Origin: Terriglobus roseus DSM 18391
GTDB lineage: Bacteria; Acidobacteriota; Terriglobia; Terriglobales; Acidobacteriaceae
Length of the DNA stretch: 64,000 bases
Reading direction: 5' to 3'
NCBI RefSeq assembly: GCF_000265425.1
Contig: NC_018014.1
Span: 434,001-498,000 of the forward strand
The position numbers and the translations under genes were made by a program. Below the pieces are notes generated by a model. That model searched no databases. It was not told where the DNA came from and saw nothing but the letters and a program-made list of their open reading frames with translations. Within the stretch, counting starts at the first letter, position 1. Every line of letters starts with the position of its first letter. Of the stretch, positions 42,398 through 52,080 are shown piece by piece.

Positions 42398-43297
42398 ATG
42401 CAGCTAGCAAACTTACTCACCGAGACCCGCAATCCCGCCTCCGAGCAAATCGACACGCTTCCCACCGAGCAGATGCTCCGCGTCTTCAACGACGAGGACG
42501 CAACCGTAGCCGCCCGCGTCGCCGAGCAGATCCCGCAGATCGCAAAAGCCGTCGATGCCATCTACGAGCGTGTACAGAAGGGCGGACGTCTCTTCTACAT
42601 GGGCGCCGGCACCAGCGGCCGCCTCGGCGTACTCGACGCCAGCGAGTGCCCGCCGACCTACGGCGTGCCACGCGATCTCGTCGTCGGCATCATGGCTGGT
42701 GGTGACCCCGCGCTGCGTGTCAGCTCAGAGGGCGCAGAGGATAGCCGCGAACAGGGCGCCATCGACTTGCTCGCGAACGGCTTCAACCAGTCGCCGGGCC
42801 AGGATGTCCTTGTTGGGATCGCCGCCAGTGGACGCACACCCTACGTCCTCGGCGCCATGGAGATGGCAAAGCAGCACGGCTGCCTGACCGTTGGCCTCTC
42901 CTGCGTGCCCGGCTCGCCTGTGGCGACTGCGAGCGACATCGCCATCACGCCTGCGACCGGCGCTGAAGTCATCACCGGTTCCACCCGCATGAAGGCCGGC
43001 ACCGCAACCAAGCTCGCGCTCAACATGCTCTCCACCGGCCTGATGGTGAAGCTCGGCCACGTCTACGGCAACCTGATGACGAACGTGCAGACGTCGAACG
43101 TAAAGCTCGTCGACCGTGCGGAACGCATCATCGCCGCAGCCACCGGCGCATCCGCGGAGCAGGCCGCATCGCTGCTGCAGCAGGCCGGTAATGTACGCAC
43201 CGCCATCGTCATGCAGAAGCTGGGCATGACACGCGAAGCCGCCGAAGCGCGCCTCGCAGCGGCAAATCAAAACCTCCGCAAAGCACTCGGCGAGTAG
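42398..43297 (+). CDS. murQ: N-acetylmuramic acid 6-phosphate etherase
   Basis: A 299-residue SIS-domain lyase that splits the lactyl ether of MurNAc-6-phosphate to GlcNAc-6-phosphate in peptidoglycan recycling. Diagnostic segments are LTETRNPAS, FYMGAGTSGRLGVLDASECPPTYG, GIAASGRTPYVLGA and EVITGSTRMKAGTATKLALNM; the SIS Ser/Thr residues and the catalytic Glu (DASECPP) are present. The ATG at 42398, with GGAG nine bases upstream, is preferred over a TTG at 42383. No kinase or AmpG gene lies beside it. Confidence 0.95.
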   Translation: MQLANLLTETRNPASEQIDTLPTEQMLRVFNDEDATVAARVAEQIPQIAKAVDAIYERVQKGGRLFYMGAGTSGRLGVLDASECPPTYGVPRDLVVGIMAGGDPALRVSSEGAEDSREQGAIDLLANGFNQSPGQDVLVGIAASGRTPYVLGAMEMAKQHGCLTVGLSCVPGSPVATASDIAITPATGAEVITGSTRMKAGTATKLALNMLSTGLMVKLGHVYGNLMTNVQTSNVKLVDRAERIIAAATGASAEQAASLLQQAGNVRTAIVMQKLGMTREAAEARLAAANQNLRKALGE

Positions 43298-43326
43298 CCA
43301 CAACACACGCCAAGTAAACTGGAACG

Positions 43327-44613
43327 ATGCAGCAAGTCGCATCCCCGGACACAACCAAACCGCACGCGCACCTCGGCTTCCTTGGCCTGTGCTGCGGCGT
43401 CGGTGTGTCGACCATCTACCTGTGCCAGCCCTTGCTGCCGGAGATGGGTGCTACCTTTGGCGTCAACGCTGCCGCCGCTGGCCAGGTGGGTGTGGCCACG
43501 CAGGTCGGCTACGCGCTCGGCATGCTCAGCTTCACGCCGCTGGGTGACACGCTCGAACGGCGCAAGCTCATTATGCGAATGTTCGGCATGGTCTCCATCG
43601 CGCTGCTGCTGCAGGCGTGCGCGCCATCGCTGCCGCTCCTGCTGTTGCTCTCCGCCACCTCCGGTGCCATGGCCTGCGTCACCCACATCGTTCTGCCCAT
43701 CGCGCCCGATCTCGCAGCACCGCGTGAGCGTGGCAAGGCCATCGGCGTCGTTATGACCGGCCTGCTCAGCGGTGTCCTGCTCGCAAGAACCTTCGCCGGT
43801 TGGGTCTCCGAACTCGCCGCACACATGACCTCACGCATTGCAAGCTGGCGTGTCGTCTTCTTCGTCGCAGCGCTCGTCTCTGCGGCGCTGGTGCCCGCCG
43901 TCAAGCGCCTGATGCCTGAGCTGCCACCGAAAGAGAAGCTCACCTACGGCGAAGCCATGCGCTCGCTCTGGGACCTTATGCGCGAGGAGCCGCTGCTGCG
44001 TGAGAGCTGCATCGTCGGCGCGCTCAGCTTCGGCACCTTCTCGGCTTTCTGGAACACCTTCGCCTTCGTCATGGCATCGCACGGCCAGGGCGCAGCCGTC
44101 ACCGGCACCTTCGGCCTCGTCGCCGCAGCCGGTGCAGCCGTGGCCTCGACCGCAGGCAAACTAGCCGACCGCCGTGGACCGCGCTATGTCATCTCCGTTG
44201 GCCTGGGCATCCTCGGCTTGTCCTTCATCGGCATCTACCTTACGGAGCGCGTCGCCCTGCACGCACAGGCGGCGGGCCACCTGCATCTGTGGCCTTACCT
44301 GCTCACGCTCGGTGCCGTGGTCATCACCATGGACGTGGGTATGCAGGGCACGCAGCTCGGCAATCAGTCACGAATCTTCGCGCTGCGGCCCGAGGCACGT
44401 TCGCGCATCAACACCCTCTACATGACGTGCTACTTCGTCGGCGGCGCCGTCGCATCGGCACTCTCGCCTATCCTCTGGCAGCACTACGGCATCGGCGGCA
44501 TCTGCGGGCTGGAACTCACGTTGGTTCTGCTCGCCGTATGGCGTCACGCCACTGGCCGCCCCGTGCCCCGTCACATCTCCCGTAACGATATCCCCATGCT
44601 TCCCATCGAGTAG
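43327..44613 (+). CDS. MFS transporter (YnfM/arabinose-efflux-like)
   Basis: A 428-residue carrier with 12 predicted helices. The first helix (GLCCGVGVSTIYLCQPLLPEMGATFG) and the loop motif GDTLERRKLI between helices 2 and 3 match the YnfM branch of drug/sugar exporters. It starts 30 bases after murQ and may be co-transcribed, though a role in cell-wall recycling is speculation. Substrate unknown. Confidence 0.85.
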   Translation: MQQVASPDTTKPHAHLGFLGLCCGVGVSTIYLCQPLLPEMGATFGVNAAAAGQVGVATQVGYALGMLSFTPLGDTLERRKLIMRMFGMVSIALLLQACAPSLPLLLLLSATSGAMACVTHIVLPIAPDLAAPRERGKAIGVVMTGLLSGVLLARTFAGWVSELAAHMTSRIASWRVVFFVAALVSAALVPAVKRLMPELPPKEKLTYGEAMRSLWDLMREEPLLRESCIVGALSFGTFSAFWNTFAFVMASHGQGAAVTGTFGLVAAAGAAVASTAGKLADRRGPRYVISVGLGILGLSFIGIYLTERVALHAQAAGHLHLWPYLLTLGAVVITMDVGMQGTQLGNQSRIFALRPEARSRINTLYMTCYFVGGAVASALSPILWQHYGIGGICGLELTLVLLAVWRHATGRPVPRHISRNDIPMLPIE

Positions 44614-44721
44614 CGACACAGCAAACAACCACTCGGAGACGGTGTCTGCCACGACGGGCATCCCATCCCTGCCCGCACGGCTCTTATCCTCTGCCGCCAC
44701 ACGTGGCATGGAGGAAGTCCG

Positions 44722-45009
44722 ATGGTTCGTTTCCTGAAGAGTTTTGCGATGACAGGCCTCGCCCTCACGCTGGCATTGCCGGCAGCCCTGCCGCTGGCGG
44801 CGCAGACCGCGACACCTACCAAGACCACCAAGTCGAAGAAGTCTGCAAAAAAGTCAACCACGACGACGCCGACACCCACCGGCGACGCCGCGAAGACACC
44901 GGACCCCGTCAATCCCGCATCCAGCCCTGAGCCGCCCACGCCTACCACGCAGGGGCCGCCCCTACCACCGACCACACCCTCTACCAACACACCGCAGCCC
45001 GCACACTAG
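44722..45009 (+). CDS. Small secreted Thr/Pro/Lys-rich protein
   Basis: A 95-residue protein: signal peptide (MVRFLKSFAMTGLALTLALPAALPLAAQ) followed by a low-complexity tail first rich in Thr and Lys, then in Pro and Thr. No fold is expected; it may be a wall-associated or intrinsically disordered linker protein. It ends close to the glycosyltransferase gene that runs the other way. GGAGG occurs a few bases before the ATG. Confidence 0.6.
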   Translation: MVRFLKSFAMTGLALTLALPAALPLAAQTATPTKTTKSKKSAKKSTTTTPTPTGDAAKTPDPVNPASSPEPPTPTTQGPPLPPTTPSTNTPQPAH

Positions 45010-45087
45010 GGTGCTGCCATCCAGGGCGTATAGGCGGTCGTGGGTCTTCCGGCCGCCTTTGCCATGGTTGCGGTTAAGGCGACTGCC

Positions 45088-46254
45088 TCAGGCCTTTCCG
45101 GTCAGCCGGTGCAGCAGGTTCTCCCAGTGATCGCCGTACTCACGCCACCCGCCGATAGACTGCACGCGCGCAAGGGCGGCGGTGCTCATGCGATCCCGCA
45201 GCGTCGGGTCGTCAACAAAGCGCTGCAGGCGATCGACGATTTCGTCCACCGATCGCATCGGGATGATGAAGCCTTCCACCCCGTCCGTGAACAGGTCGGC
45301 TGAGCCTGTGGCAACCGATGCGATCACCGGGCATCCGCAGGCCATTGCCTGTCCCTGCACCAGCGCCAGTCCCTCTTCGATGGAAGGCAGCACCATCACG
45401 TGGCTGCGACTCATGTAAGGAATCAGTTTGGGCTGGGGCATCGTTCCCAGGAACTCGACGTTCTCTTGCGGCAGCGTTGCGAGCAGCGGCGCAAAGCTCG
45501 GGTCCAGGCCACCGATGATCAGCAGACGCTTGTTCGTGTGCGGCAAGGCAGCGAACGCCTTCAGCAGATACGGAATACCCTTCCGCAGACTTACGCTGCC
45601 AACAAAAAGCACTTCAAAGGTCGCGTCCGGTCCCGCGGGTGGCGCGCCATCCGGGCGGAAGTTTTCCAGCCGCACACCGTACGGAATCACGTGGACTCGT
45701 TCGGGCGCCAGCCCGTGCTGCAGAAAACTGTCGCGGCACACGTTCGAAGGAACAACGACCCCATCCGCCTGGTGATAGATCTCAATCTCGCGGGGTTCAA
45801 CCCGTGGGTCGTAGGTTGGATAGGGAACGTTCCAGATGCGATGTTCTTCCCGCAGAATGTTGGTCTGGTACGCGTGGTGGGTCGATCCGCGATCGCACAG
45901 AAAGATGCCACCGCGAGACTGCAGCAGCCGGCCCGCTTTCAGCCCGGCGCCGGAGAGCGCGATCAGCGCATCGCACGGCGGCATGCGGCGGCTCATCCAG
46001 GTGTCCAGCGTTGTGGCGACGCGATAGTTGCAGAAGCGCTTCAGCGCTTGCGGCAGCAGGTTCCTGCTCTGCAGCATCACCTGCGGTGTGTGCATCCACG
46101 GAAAGGTCTCCACCTTGTCGTGCGGCACGCCTTCGCGCTCCAGCCGCTTCCACGGAAACGTGCTGTAGATGCGCTCCAGGTGCCCGCGTCGGTCGAGTTC
46201 ACGCGCCAACTCGAAATGATGAAAGACGCCAAAGGTGGCCTGGATAATTTTCAT
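45088..46254 (-). CDS. Glycosyltransferase family 4 protein
   Basis: A 388-residue GT-B enzyme. The N-terminal half starts with MKIIQATFGVFHHFELARELDRRG; the C-terminal nucleotide-sugar domain has VLFVGSVSLRKGIPYLLKAF, VLPSIEEGLALVQGQAMACGCPVIAS with the E-x7-E pattern. It should transfer a sugar from a nucleotide donor in exopolysaccharide or lipopolysaccharide synthesis. It lies 45 bases downstream of bcsAB on the same strand and is probably read from the same transcript, though no cellulose system normally needs it. Confidence 0.85.
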   Translation of the reverse strand: MKIIQATFGVFHHFELARELDRRGHLERIYSTFPWKRLEREGVPHDKVETFPWMHTPQVMLQSRNLLPQALKRFCNYRVATTLDTWMSRRMPPCDALIALSGAGLKAGRLLQSRGGIFLCDRGSTHHAYQTNILREEHRIWNVPYPTYDPRVEPREIEIYHQADGVVVPSNVCRDSFLQHGLAPERVHVIPYGVRLENFRPDGAPPAGPDATFEVLFVGSVSLRKGIPYLLKAFAALPHTNKRLLIIGGLDPSFAPLLATLPQENVEFLGTMPQPKLIPYMSRSHVMVLPSIEEGLALVQGQAMACGCPVIASVATGSADLFTDGVEGFIIPMRSVDEIVDRLQRFVDDPTLRDRMSTAALARVQSIGGWREYGDHWENLLHRLTGKA

Positions 46255-46299
46255 GAAGGGTCGCCTAGAGCTTACAAGACGCTTGTTGACCTGTAAGCC

Positions 46300-49200
46300 T
46301 TAGACCAGTGCGTGCGCCTCGTTCTTTGCGGAACTCAGACGTTCATCCGCGCGTTTCTGCAGAGAGTCGCGCAGCCATCGGCTAAGGATCATGGCACACA
46401 GTGCAACGCCGATCAGCAGAATAAAGAAGTACTGCGTCAGCCAGATCCGCATACCCGTGTACCAACTGATATTGCCCACGTGATAGCGAGCCACATTCAG
46501 GTCGTACGACAGGAAACGATTCCCGCGCAGAACGCTCACCGTGCGTGAGATATCGCTCGACTGCGAACGCTCCAGGAACAGATCGGCAAACATCGGCTCC
46601 ACGCTGTCATCGCGCATGGCAACCGCCACCAGCGAACGATCCGTCGCATACGGCGACTGGATGCCCTCAATCACCGAGTCGGCCAGGCCCGTATCGCGAG
46701 CAAAGTCCTGATCAGGCAGCGTCTGCCTTGTGATCTGGTACCACCACCGTTGCGCGCGCGTCAGGTACGTATCCATCGCCTTGGCGTGCACGCCATCGGC
46801 GTCCACCGCAATCGGCAGGTTGTCGCGCAGTGCAGCAAATGCAGGCTGCGTGCTGTACCCGCCCAGGATCAGGTAATCGCGATCTTCGCGCACCAGGTCG
46901 TCCGGTCCGGAGACCTCAACCCGCAGTGCGGGGTAACCCGTCTGCCGGCTGAAGTGGGCCAGCATATCCAGGAACAGCGTGATCTCCGCGTTACTCGGCT
47001 GGCGAGGCAGTATCACCACCGTCCGCCCCAGGTCGGCAAGCTGCGTGAATGGAAAGCCGGCATTGGCAAACAGTTCCAGGTTCGGCAGTTGCGCCCAGTG
47101 ATTCAGGTTCCGCAGATCAAGCGATGAGTTCTTCAGGATGCTGCCCTTCGTAAGGGCTCCCGCAGCACCACGCGCCGGCACAAAATCAAAGTTGAACTGC
47201 AGCGTGTTTGTAAACGGACGCATGTTCGCCACAGGCAGCAGCGTCTGCCGCTGTCCATCGGTCGTCTTGCCGCCGCCCGGCTCCAGGGGAGCTTCATTGA
47301 TCAGCGTGCCGTTGATGAACGTCCGCAGAGCCGATCCCTCGGCAGCAGCCCGCGCGTCATAACGATACCGGATCAGCAGGTTCAGATTCTCCGTCTCGCC
47401 GTAGTACAGGTCAGGCGGCACACGGAAGTACACCGGCACCGGACGCGATCCATCAGTGGTCTCCGCGTTCTGCGTAATGTACTTGCTCAGCTGCACCAGC
47501 CGGTCGGTCGGCACCCAGCGCGGCGCATCGTCAATCGTGCGTGCGGCAGGCATCGAGAAATTATCGACACGCAGAACATTGCCCAGCAGTTCCTGCGGCT
47601 CACCCGTGTCCACATGGCTGGCCCTCAGTGAAAGTGCACGCGCCGCCTGGATCAACTGGTCGCCGTTGTCACCGGACACGATCAGCGCCGTGCCATCCGG
47701 GTCCGAAGGATTGGGACTCAACTGCAGCGAAGCTCCGGGCGACGTCGCCGGCAGAAACGCCTGTCGCGAAGCCTTGTTCACAAAGACCACAGCGTTCCCC
47801 GCCGGCACAGCTCCCATCACAACGCGGAAGCGGATGGGCTTGTTGCTGGCCAGGATGCCAAACCACGAAGCAACAATGCCTGCGGCCTGCATCGTCTTCG
47901 CATCGGGCTGCGTCGGAAAGACGAAGGGAATCGTCGTCGTGCCCTGCATGTCGCTGTCGAACAGTGGCAGCGGTAGCAGCGAGATGTCCGTGCGGAAGGG
48001 AAGAGCAGCGCCGCTCACCACCAGCTCACTCGCGTTCGCAATGCGTGCCAGCACCTCGGCCTGTGACTTGCCGCTTGTGCGCAGGACTCCGTTGCCGATG
48101 AACTCCATGGTCAGTTCGTTGTCGCGGATCAGCAGGTCCGTGGGAACCGTGATGGGCAGCACGTTGTAGCGGCCCGTATGCATCGCCTCGGTGTCCGGCG
48201 TAATCGTCGCGATCAAGGTCTTGTTCAACGACACGCGGATGGACGCCGTCGCAGCGCGGCTCAGCTCTGTGCTGAAGCGATAGCCGATGGAAAGCGTCGC
48301 CGTCCGCGGCAGCAGCGTATGCGGCAGGATGAAGTGCAGCGAGTAGTACGAGTGCGGTCCACGCAGCTCCGCCTCGTCCGCAACGCCCATGTCCTTAAAA
48401 CGAAGATGCGTCGGCTCCGGTCCGCGAACATCCATCACCGGCGTCATGCCCGCCGACATCGGCGTCATCACTGCAGGCGGCACCATCGGCATCGCGGGCG
48501 TCTGCGCGCCCATCCGCAGTCCTGCAAGCGACAGCAACGCAAACACCAGCATGGACGCCACTCGTGAGGGCACCGGCGGTGGCGTACGCTTCTCCGGCAG
48601 CAGACCCAGCGCCACCTGCTTCAGGCCTGTAAGAGAAAGCACCGCGATGCGGCCAAGGCTGACAAACGGGCGATCCTGCTCCACATTCGAGCGCACATTC
48701 ACCCACGAGTCGGCACGCGAGTACAGCGCACACGTCAGCGTCTCTTCTTCTTCAATGGTCAGGCCCGTAAACTGCGCGCGCAGCTTCCCGGAACTTAGGC
48801 GGATTACAGTAGCCCGAACGGAACGGTTGCCCGTCTGCACCGGGAAGGTGAGGTGCACATACTCGCCCGGCTGCAGCTCCGGTAGATCTCCACTCAGCGT
48901 CAGCGAAGCGCCGCCGACTGACATGTCTTCCGTCATGCCATGCACCTGCGTACCGGCACTCGTAGTCCCCACCACCGGGATATGAACCGGGATACGCACA
49001 GATGCTCTGCGCTGCTTCTGCTCGTGCGCAACCGCTGCCGCAACACCCAGGATCACAACATTGAACAGGATCCAGAACAAGTTACTCAGCACGACGCCGG
49101 GGTGCGTCGGATCCAGCACAAAGAAGCGATACGGCGCAGCCAGCACGCCCAGAAAGTTCAGACCCAGCAGCCATGTTGTGGGCGCTGCGATCTTGCGATC

Positions 49201-50700
49201 GAACTTCGTCTCGTTCAACGTCGTGCCCTTATCCGTCACGTTAAAGCTGCCCAGCTTCGGGTTGATCAGCGCCAGCACGGTTGGCAGCAGAATGTACGGC
49301 GCCAGCACCGTCTCATAGATCTCGTTCCAGAAGCTGTGACGATGCGTACCCTGTACGCGCGAGTTCGTCATGTTCGAGATGATCAGGTGCGGCAGCGCAT
49401 ACGCAAGAATCGCCAGCCAGTAGCCCGGAATAATCGTTCGGCCTGCAAGCATGTACGCCAGCGGTGCCAGCAGAAAGATCAATCGCGGCACGGCATACAT
49501 GAAGTGCATCATCGCGTTGAAGTAGCACAGCCGCTGCGTCAGCTTCATGCCCTTGGCCAGCAGCGGATTGTCCGTACGCAGAATCTGGATCATGCCGCGA
49601 GCCCAGCGCACACGCTGTCCCACATGCCCGGCCAGCGTCTCAGTCGCAAGACCCGCTGCCTGTGCAATGTTCATGTAGCCGGTGTTCCAACCCTTCTTCT
49701 GCATGCGCAGGCTGGTGTGTGCGTCCTCTGTCACCGTCTCTACCGCGATGCCGCCAACCTCTTCCAGTGCTGTGCGACGAATCACAGCGCACGATCCGCA
49801 GAAGAACGTCGCATTCCAAAGATCGTTGCCATCCTGGATGATGCCGTAGAACAGCTCGCCCTCATTCGGAATGGTGTTGTACTGCAGCAGGTTCCGCTCA
49901 AACGGATCGGGTGAATAGAAGAAGTGCGGCGTCTGCATCATTGCCAGCTTCTCTTCCACCAGGAACCAGCCCACCGTCATCTGCAGAAACGACCGCGTCG
50001 GAACGTGATCGCAATCGAAGATCGACACCAGCGGCGAACTCATCTTCGTCAACGCATGGTTGATGTTGCCGGCCTTCGCGTGATTGTGTTTCTCACGCAC
50101 CACGTAGCCCACACCGGCCTCTGCTGCAAAGTCGCGAAACTCCTGCCGCGTGCCATCGTCCAGGATGTAAACGTGCAGCTTCTCCGGCGGATAGTCGATG
50201 TTGATCGCCGCAAGCGCGGTATACCGAACCAGCGACAGTGGCTCGTTGTACGTCGGAATCAGCACATCCACATGCGGCCAAAGTGCCTCATCCGCAGGTA
50301 GCGGAACAGGCCGGCGCTGCAGCCGCTGACTCGTCTGCATGTAACCCAGCACCATGATCGCGACGGTATAGACCTCGGCCGACAGCAACACCAGCATCAG
50401 AACCGCATCGATGGAAAAACGGTGATTTGTGTCGTCCGAAAAGTACCCGACAACCATGCGGATGCGCCACCATCCATAACGCAGCGTCGCCGCAATCGAC
50501 AGCAGCATCAGCGCAATCGTGAACAGGCGGCTCTTGCCCGTACGGTTGATCGCCATCGCGACCAGCACCGTCAGACTGCCAAAGATCACCTGCTTCGACC
50601 AGCTCATGTAAAGACTCACAAACTGGAACAGAACAAACGTGCAGGCACAGGCAACGAAGAACCGAAATATTCGGAGGGGCATGCTTGGGGACGCTTTCAT
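46300..50700 (-). CDS. bcsAB: Cellulose synthase, fused catalytic and BcsB subunits
   Basis: A 1,466-residue membrane protein joining BcsA and BcsB, as in Komagataeibacter AcsAB. The GT2 domain (about 140-400) has DDG (181), DCD (229), TED (324) and QRVRW (362); the gating loop is FNVTDKG (486). A PilZ domain (about 564-660), with RASVR and DMSVGG, binds cyclic di-GMP. A new membrane/signal-like segment near 715 opens the BcsB part, with two carbohydrate-binding and ferredoxin-like repeats and a final membrane helix. ATG 50700 is chosen; TTG 50751 is possible and neither has a strong ribosome-binding site. BcsC and BcsZ are not in the window. Confidence 0.95.
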   Translation of the reverse strand: MKASPSMPLRIFRFFVACACTFVLFQFVSLYMSWSKQVIFGSLTVLVAMAINRTGKSRLFTIALMLLSIAATLRYGWWRIRMVVGYFSDDTNHRFSIDAVLMLVLLSAEVYTVAIMVLGYMQTSQRLQRRPVPLPADEALWPHVDVLIPTYNEPLSLVRYTALAAINIDYPPEKLHVYILDDGTRQEFRDFAAEAGVGYVVREKHNHAKAGNINHALTKMSSPLVSIFDCDHVPTRSFLQMTVGWFLVEEKLAMMQTPHFFYSPDPFERNLLQYNTIPNEGELFYGIIQDGNDLWNATFFCGSCAVIRRTALEEVGGIAVETVTEDAHTSLRMQKKGWNTGYMNIAQAAGLATETLAGHVGQRVRWARGMIQILRTDNPLLAKGMKLTQRLCYFNAMMHFMYAVPRLIFLLAPLAYMLAGRTIIPGYWLAILAYALPHLIISNMTNSRVQGTHRHSFWNEIYETVLAPYILLPTVLALINPKLGSFNVTDKGTTLNETKFDRKIAAPTTWLLGLNFLGVLAAPYRFFVLDPTHPGVVLSNLFWILFNVVILGVAAAVAHEQKQRRASVRIPVHIPVVGTTSAGTQVHGMTEDMSVGGASLTLSGDLPELQPGEYVHLTFPVQTGNRSVRATVIRLSSGKLRAQFTGLTIEEEETLTCALYSRADSWVNVRSNVEQDRPFVSLGRIAVLSLTGLKQVALGLLPEKRTPPPVPSRVASMLVFALLSLAGLRMGAQTPAMPMVPPAVMTPMSAGMTPVMDVRGPEPTHLRFKDMGVADEAELRGPHSYYSLHFILPHTLLPRTATLSIGYRFSTELSRAATASIRVSLNKTLIATITPDTEAMHTGRYNVLPITVPTDLLIRDNELTMEFIGNGVLRTSGKSQAEVLARIANASELVVSGAALPFRTDISLLPLPLFDSDMQGTTTIPFVFPTQPDAKTMQAAGIVASWFGILASNKPIRFRVVMGAVPAGNAVVFVNKASRQAFLPATSPGASLQLSPNPSDPDGTALIVSGDNGDQLIQAARALSLRASHVDTGEPQELLGNVLRVDNFSMPAARTIDDAPRWVPTDRLVQLSKYITQNAETTDGSRPVPVYFRVPPDLYYGETENLNLLIRYRYDARAAAEGSALRTFINGTLINEAPLEPGGGKTTDGQRQTLLPVANMRPFTNTLQFNFDFVPARGAAGALTKGSILKNSSLDLRNLNHWAQLPNLELFANAGFPFTQLADLGRTVVILPRQPSNAEITLFLDMLAHFSRQTGYPALRVEVSGPDDLVREDRDYLILGGYSTQPAFAALRDNLPIAVDADGVHAKAMDTYLTRAQRWWYQITRQTLPDQDFARDTGLADSVIEGIQSPYATDRSLVAVAMRDDSVEPMFADLFLERSQSSDISRTVSVLRGNRFLSYDLNVARYHVGNISWYTGMRIWLTQYFFILLIGVALCAMILSRWLRDSLQKRADERLSSAKNEAHALV

Positions 50701-51069
50701 TTTCGAAGATCGCTCGCGATCCAATCTTTGCAGGTATGCACGGAACCGCAATCACACGTTTAGGTGGGTGGACGGCTTGTGAAATCAGTCAATTGCCAGG
50801 GGCGACAGCCTTGAATCACAAGGGAATCCGCGGCGACAGACGCTTGCTGCCAGCGATCACGCAATCGCGGAGACACAGTCCGTCTAACGCTTAGGTGGTG
50901 CATGCCCCAGCGATCTCATGCGTGCCGCATCACCTTGAAAGGGAATGGGATCGCCCTATCCGCTCAGACCCGGGGTCTTGCGTCACACTTGAAATGACGC
51001 CTCACGGCCAGCGCCCCACCGTCTAAACTTCTTAGTAGAAACAGGTGTCACACAGGAAGGTATTGCCGC
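50701..51069. other. Divergent promoter region between bcsAB and the ATP-grasp gene
   Basis: The 369-base gap between leftward bcsAB and the rightward ATP-grasp gene contains no recognisable gene or RNA. A good ribosome-binding site (AGGAAGG) precedes the ATP-grasp ATG. No cyclic di-GMP riboswitch was recognised. Confidence 0.45.
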
Positions 51070-52080
51070 ATGTCGAGCCAGATCGCTGAGGATGTAATGC
51101 CGCGGAATTCGCACAAGGACGAGGTCGCCGCACCCCTCGTCTTTCTCTATGAGCACCCCCAGTGGTTTGCGCCCATCTTCGCGGAACTCACACGCCGCGG
51201 CGTCGCCTTCGACAAGGCCTTCATCCCCGACCACTTCTACGACATCGGTGGCAACGACCCGAAGTTCAAGGTCCTCTTCAACCGCATGAGCCCATCGGCG
51301 AACAGCCGCGACCACGGCTCCGGCATCTTCCATACGCTCGCCTACCTCGAGCATCTCGAGCTCCTCGGCGTGCGCGTCATCAACGGCGCCAAAGCTTACC
51401 GTTACGAGATCTCAAAGGCCGCACAGCACTCCCTGCTGCGCTCGCTCGGTATCAAGTTTCTGCCCTCGCGCGTCATCCACGACGCAAGCCAGGCCGTCGC
51501 CGCAGCCGAAGGCCTCCGCTATCCCATCATCGTCAAGGCCAACATCGGCGGCAGTGGCAAGGGCATCGTTCGCTTCAACACCAGGGGAGATCTGCAGGCC
51601 GCAGTCGACCAGGGTCAGATTGACCTTGGCTACGACAGCATCGCGCTCGTGCAGGAGTTTGTCCCCGCACGGGGCGGCTACATCACCCGCGTCGAAACCC
51701 TCGGCGGCAAATATCTCTACGCCATCCACGTCCACCTCACCGGCGAGACCTTCGACCTCTGCCCCGCAGACATCTGCCAGATCAAAGAGGTTGAGACCTT
51801 CGACAACGCCTGCGTGCTCGAGGCATCGAAGTCAGGCCTGAAGGTCGAGGGCTACACGCCGCCCCCTGAGGTCATCCAGAACGTCGAGCGCATCATGCAG
51901 GCCGCAGGCATCGACGTCGGCGGCATCGAGTACCTCATCGACGACCGCGACGGTGAGATCTACTACTACGACGTCAACGCCCTCTCCAACTTCGTCGCAG
52001 ACGCCCCGCGCGTCATCGGCTTCAACCCCTTCGACAATCTCGCCGACTTCCTCGAAGAGGAGATCCGGCGTGCCGTCTAA
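51070..52080 (+). CDS. ATP-grasp ligase (RimK/carboxylate-amine ligase-like)
   Basis: A 336-residue cytosolic ligase. The ATP-grasp core shows YPIIVKANIGGSGKGIVRF (nucleotide-binding), VQEFVPARGGYITRVETLGGKYLYAIHV and the metal motif GEIYYYDVNALSNF. It would activate a carboxylate as acyl phosphate and join it to an amine or thiol. The substrate is unknown. The downstream monooxygenase gene starts within its last 11 bases, so the two products are made together. Confidence 0.8.
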   Translation: MSSQIAEDVMPRNSHKDEVAAPLVFLYEHPQWFAPIFAELTRRGVAFDKAFIPDHFYDIGGNDPKFKVLFNRMSPSANSRDHGSGIFHTLAYLEHLELLGVRVINGAKAYRYEISKAAQHSLLRSLGIKFLPSRVIHDASQAVAAAEGLRYPIIVKANIGGSGKGIVRFNTRGDLQAAVDQGQIDLGYDSIALVQEFVPARGGYITRVETLGGKYLYAIHVHLTGETFDLCPADICQIKEVETFDNACVLEASKSGLKVEGYTPPPEVIQNVERIMQAAGIDVGGIEYLIDDRDGEIYYYDVNALSNFVADAPRVIGFNPFDNLADFLEEEIRRAV

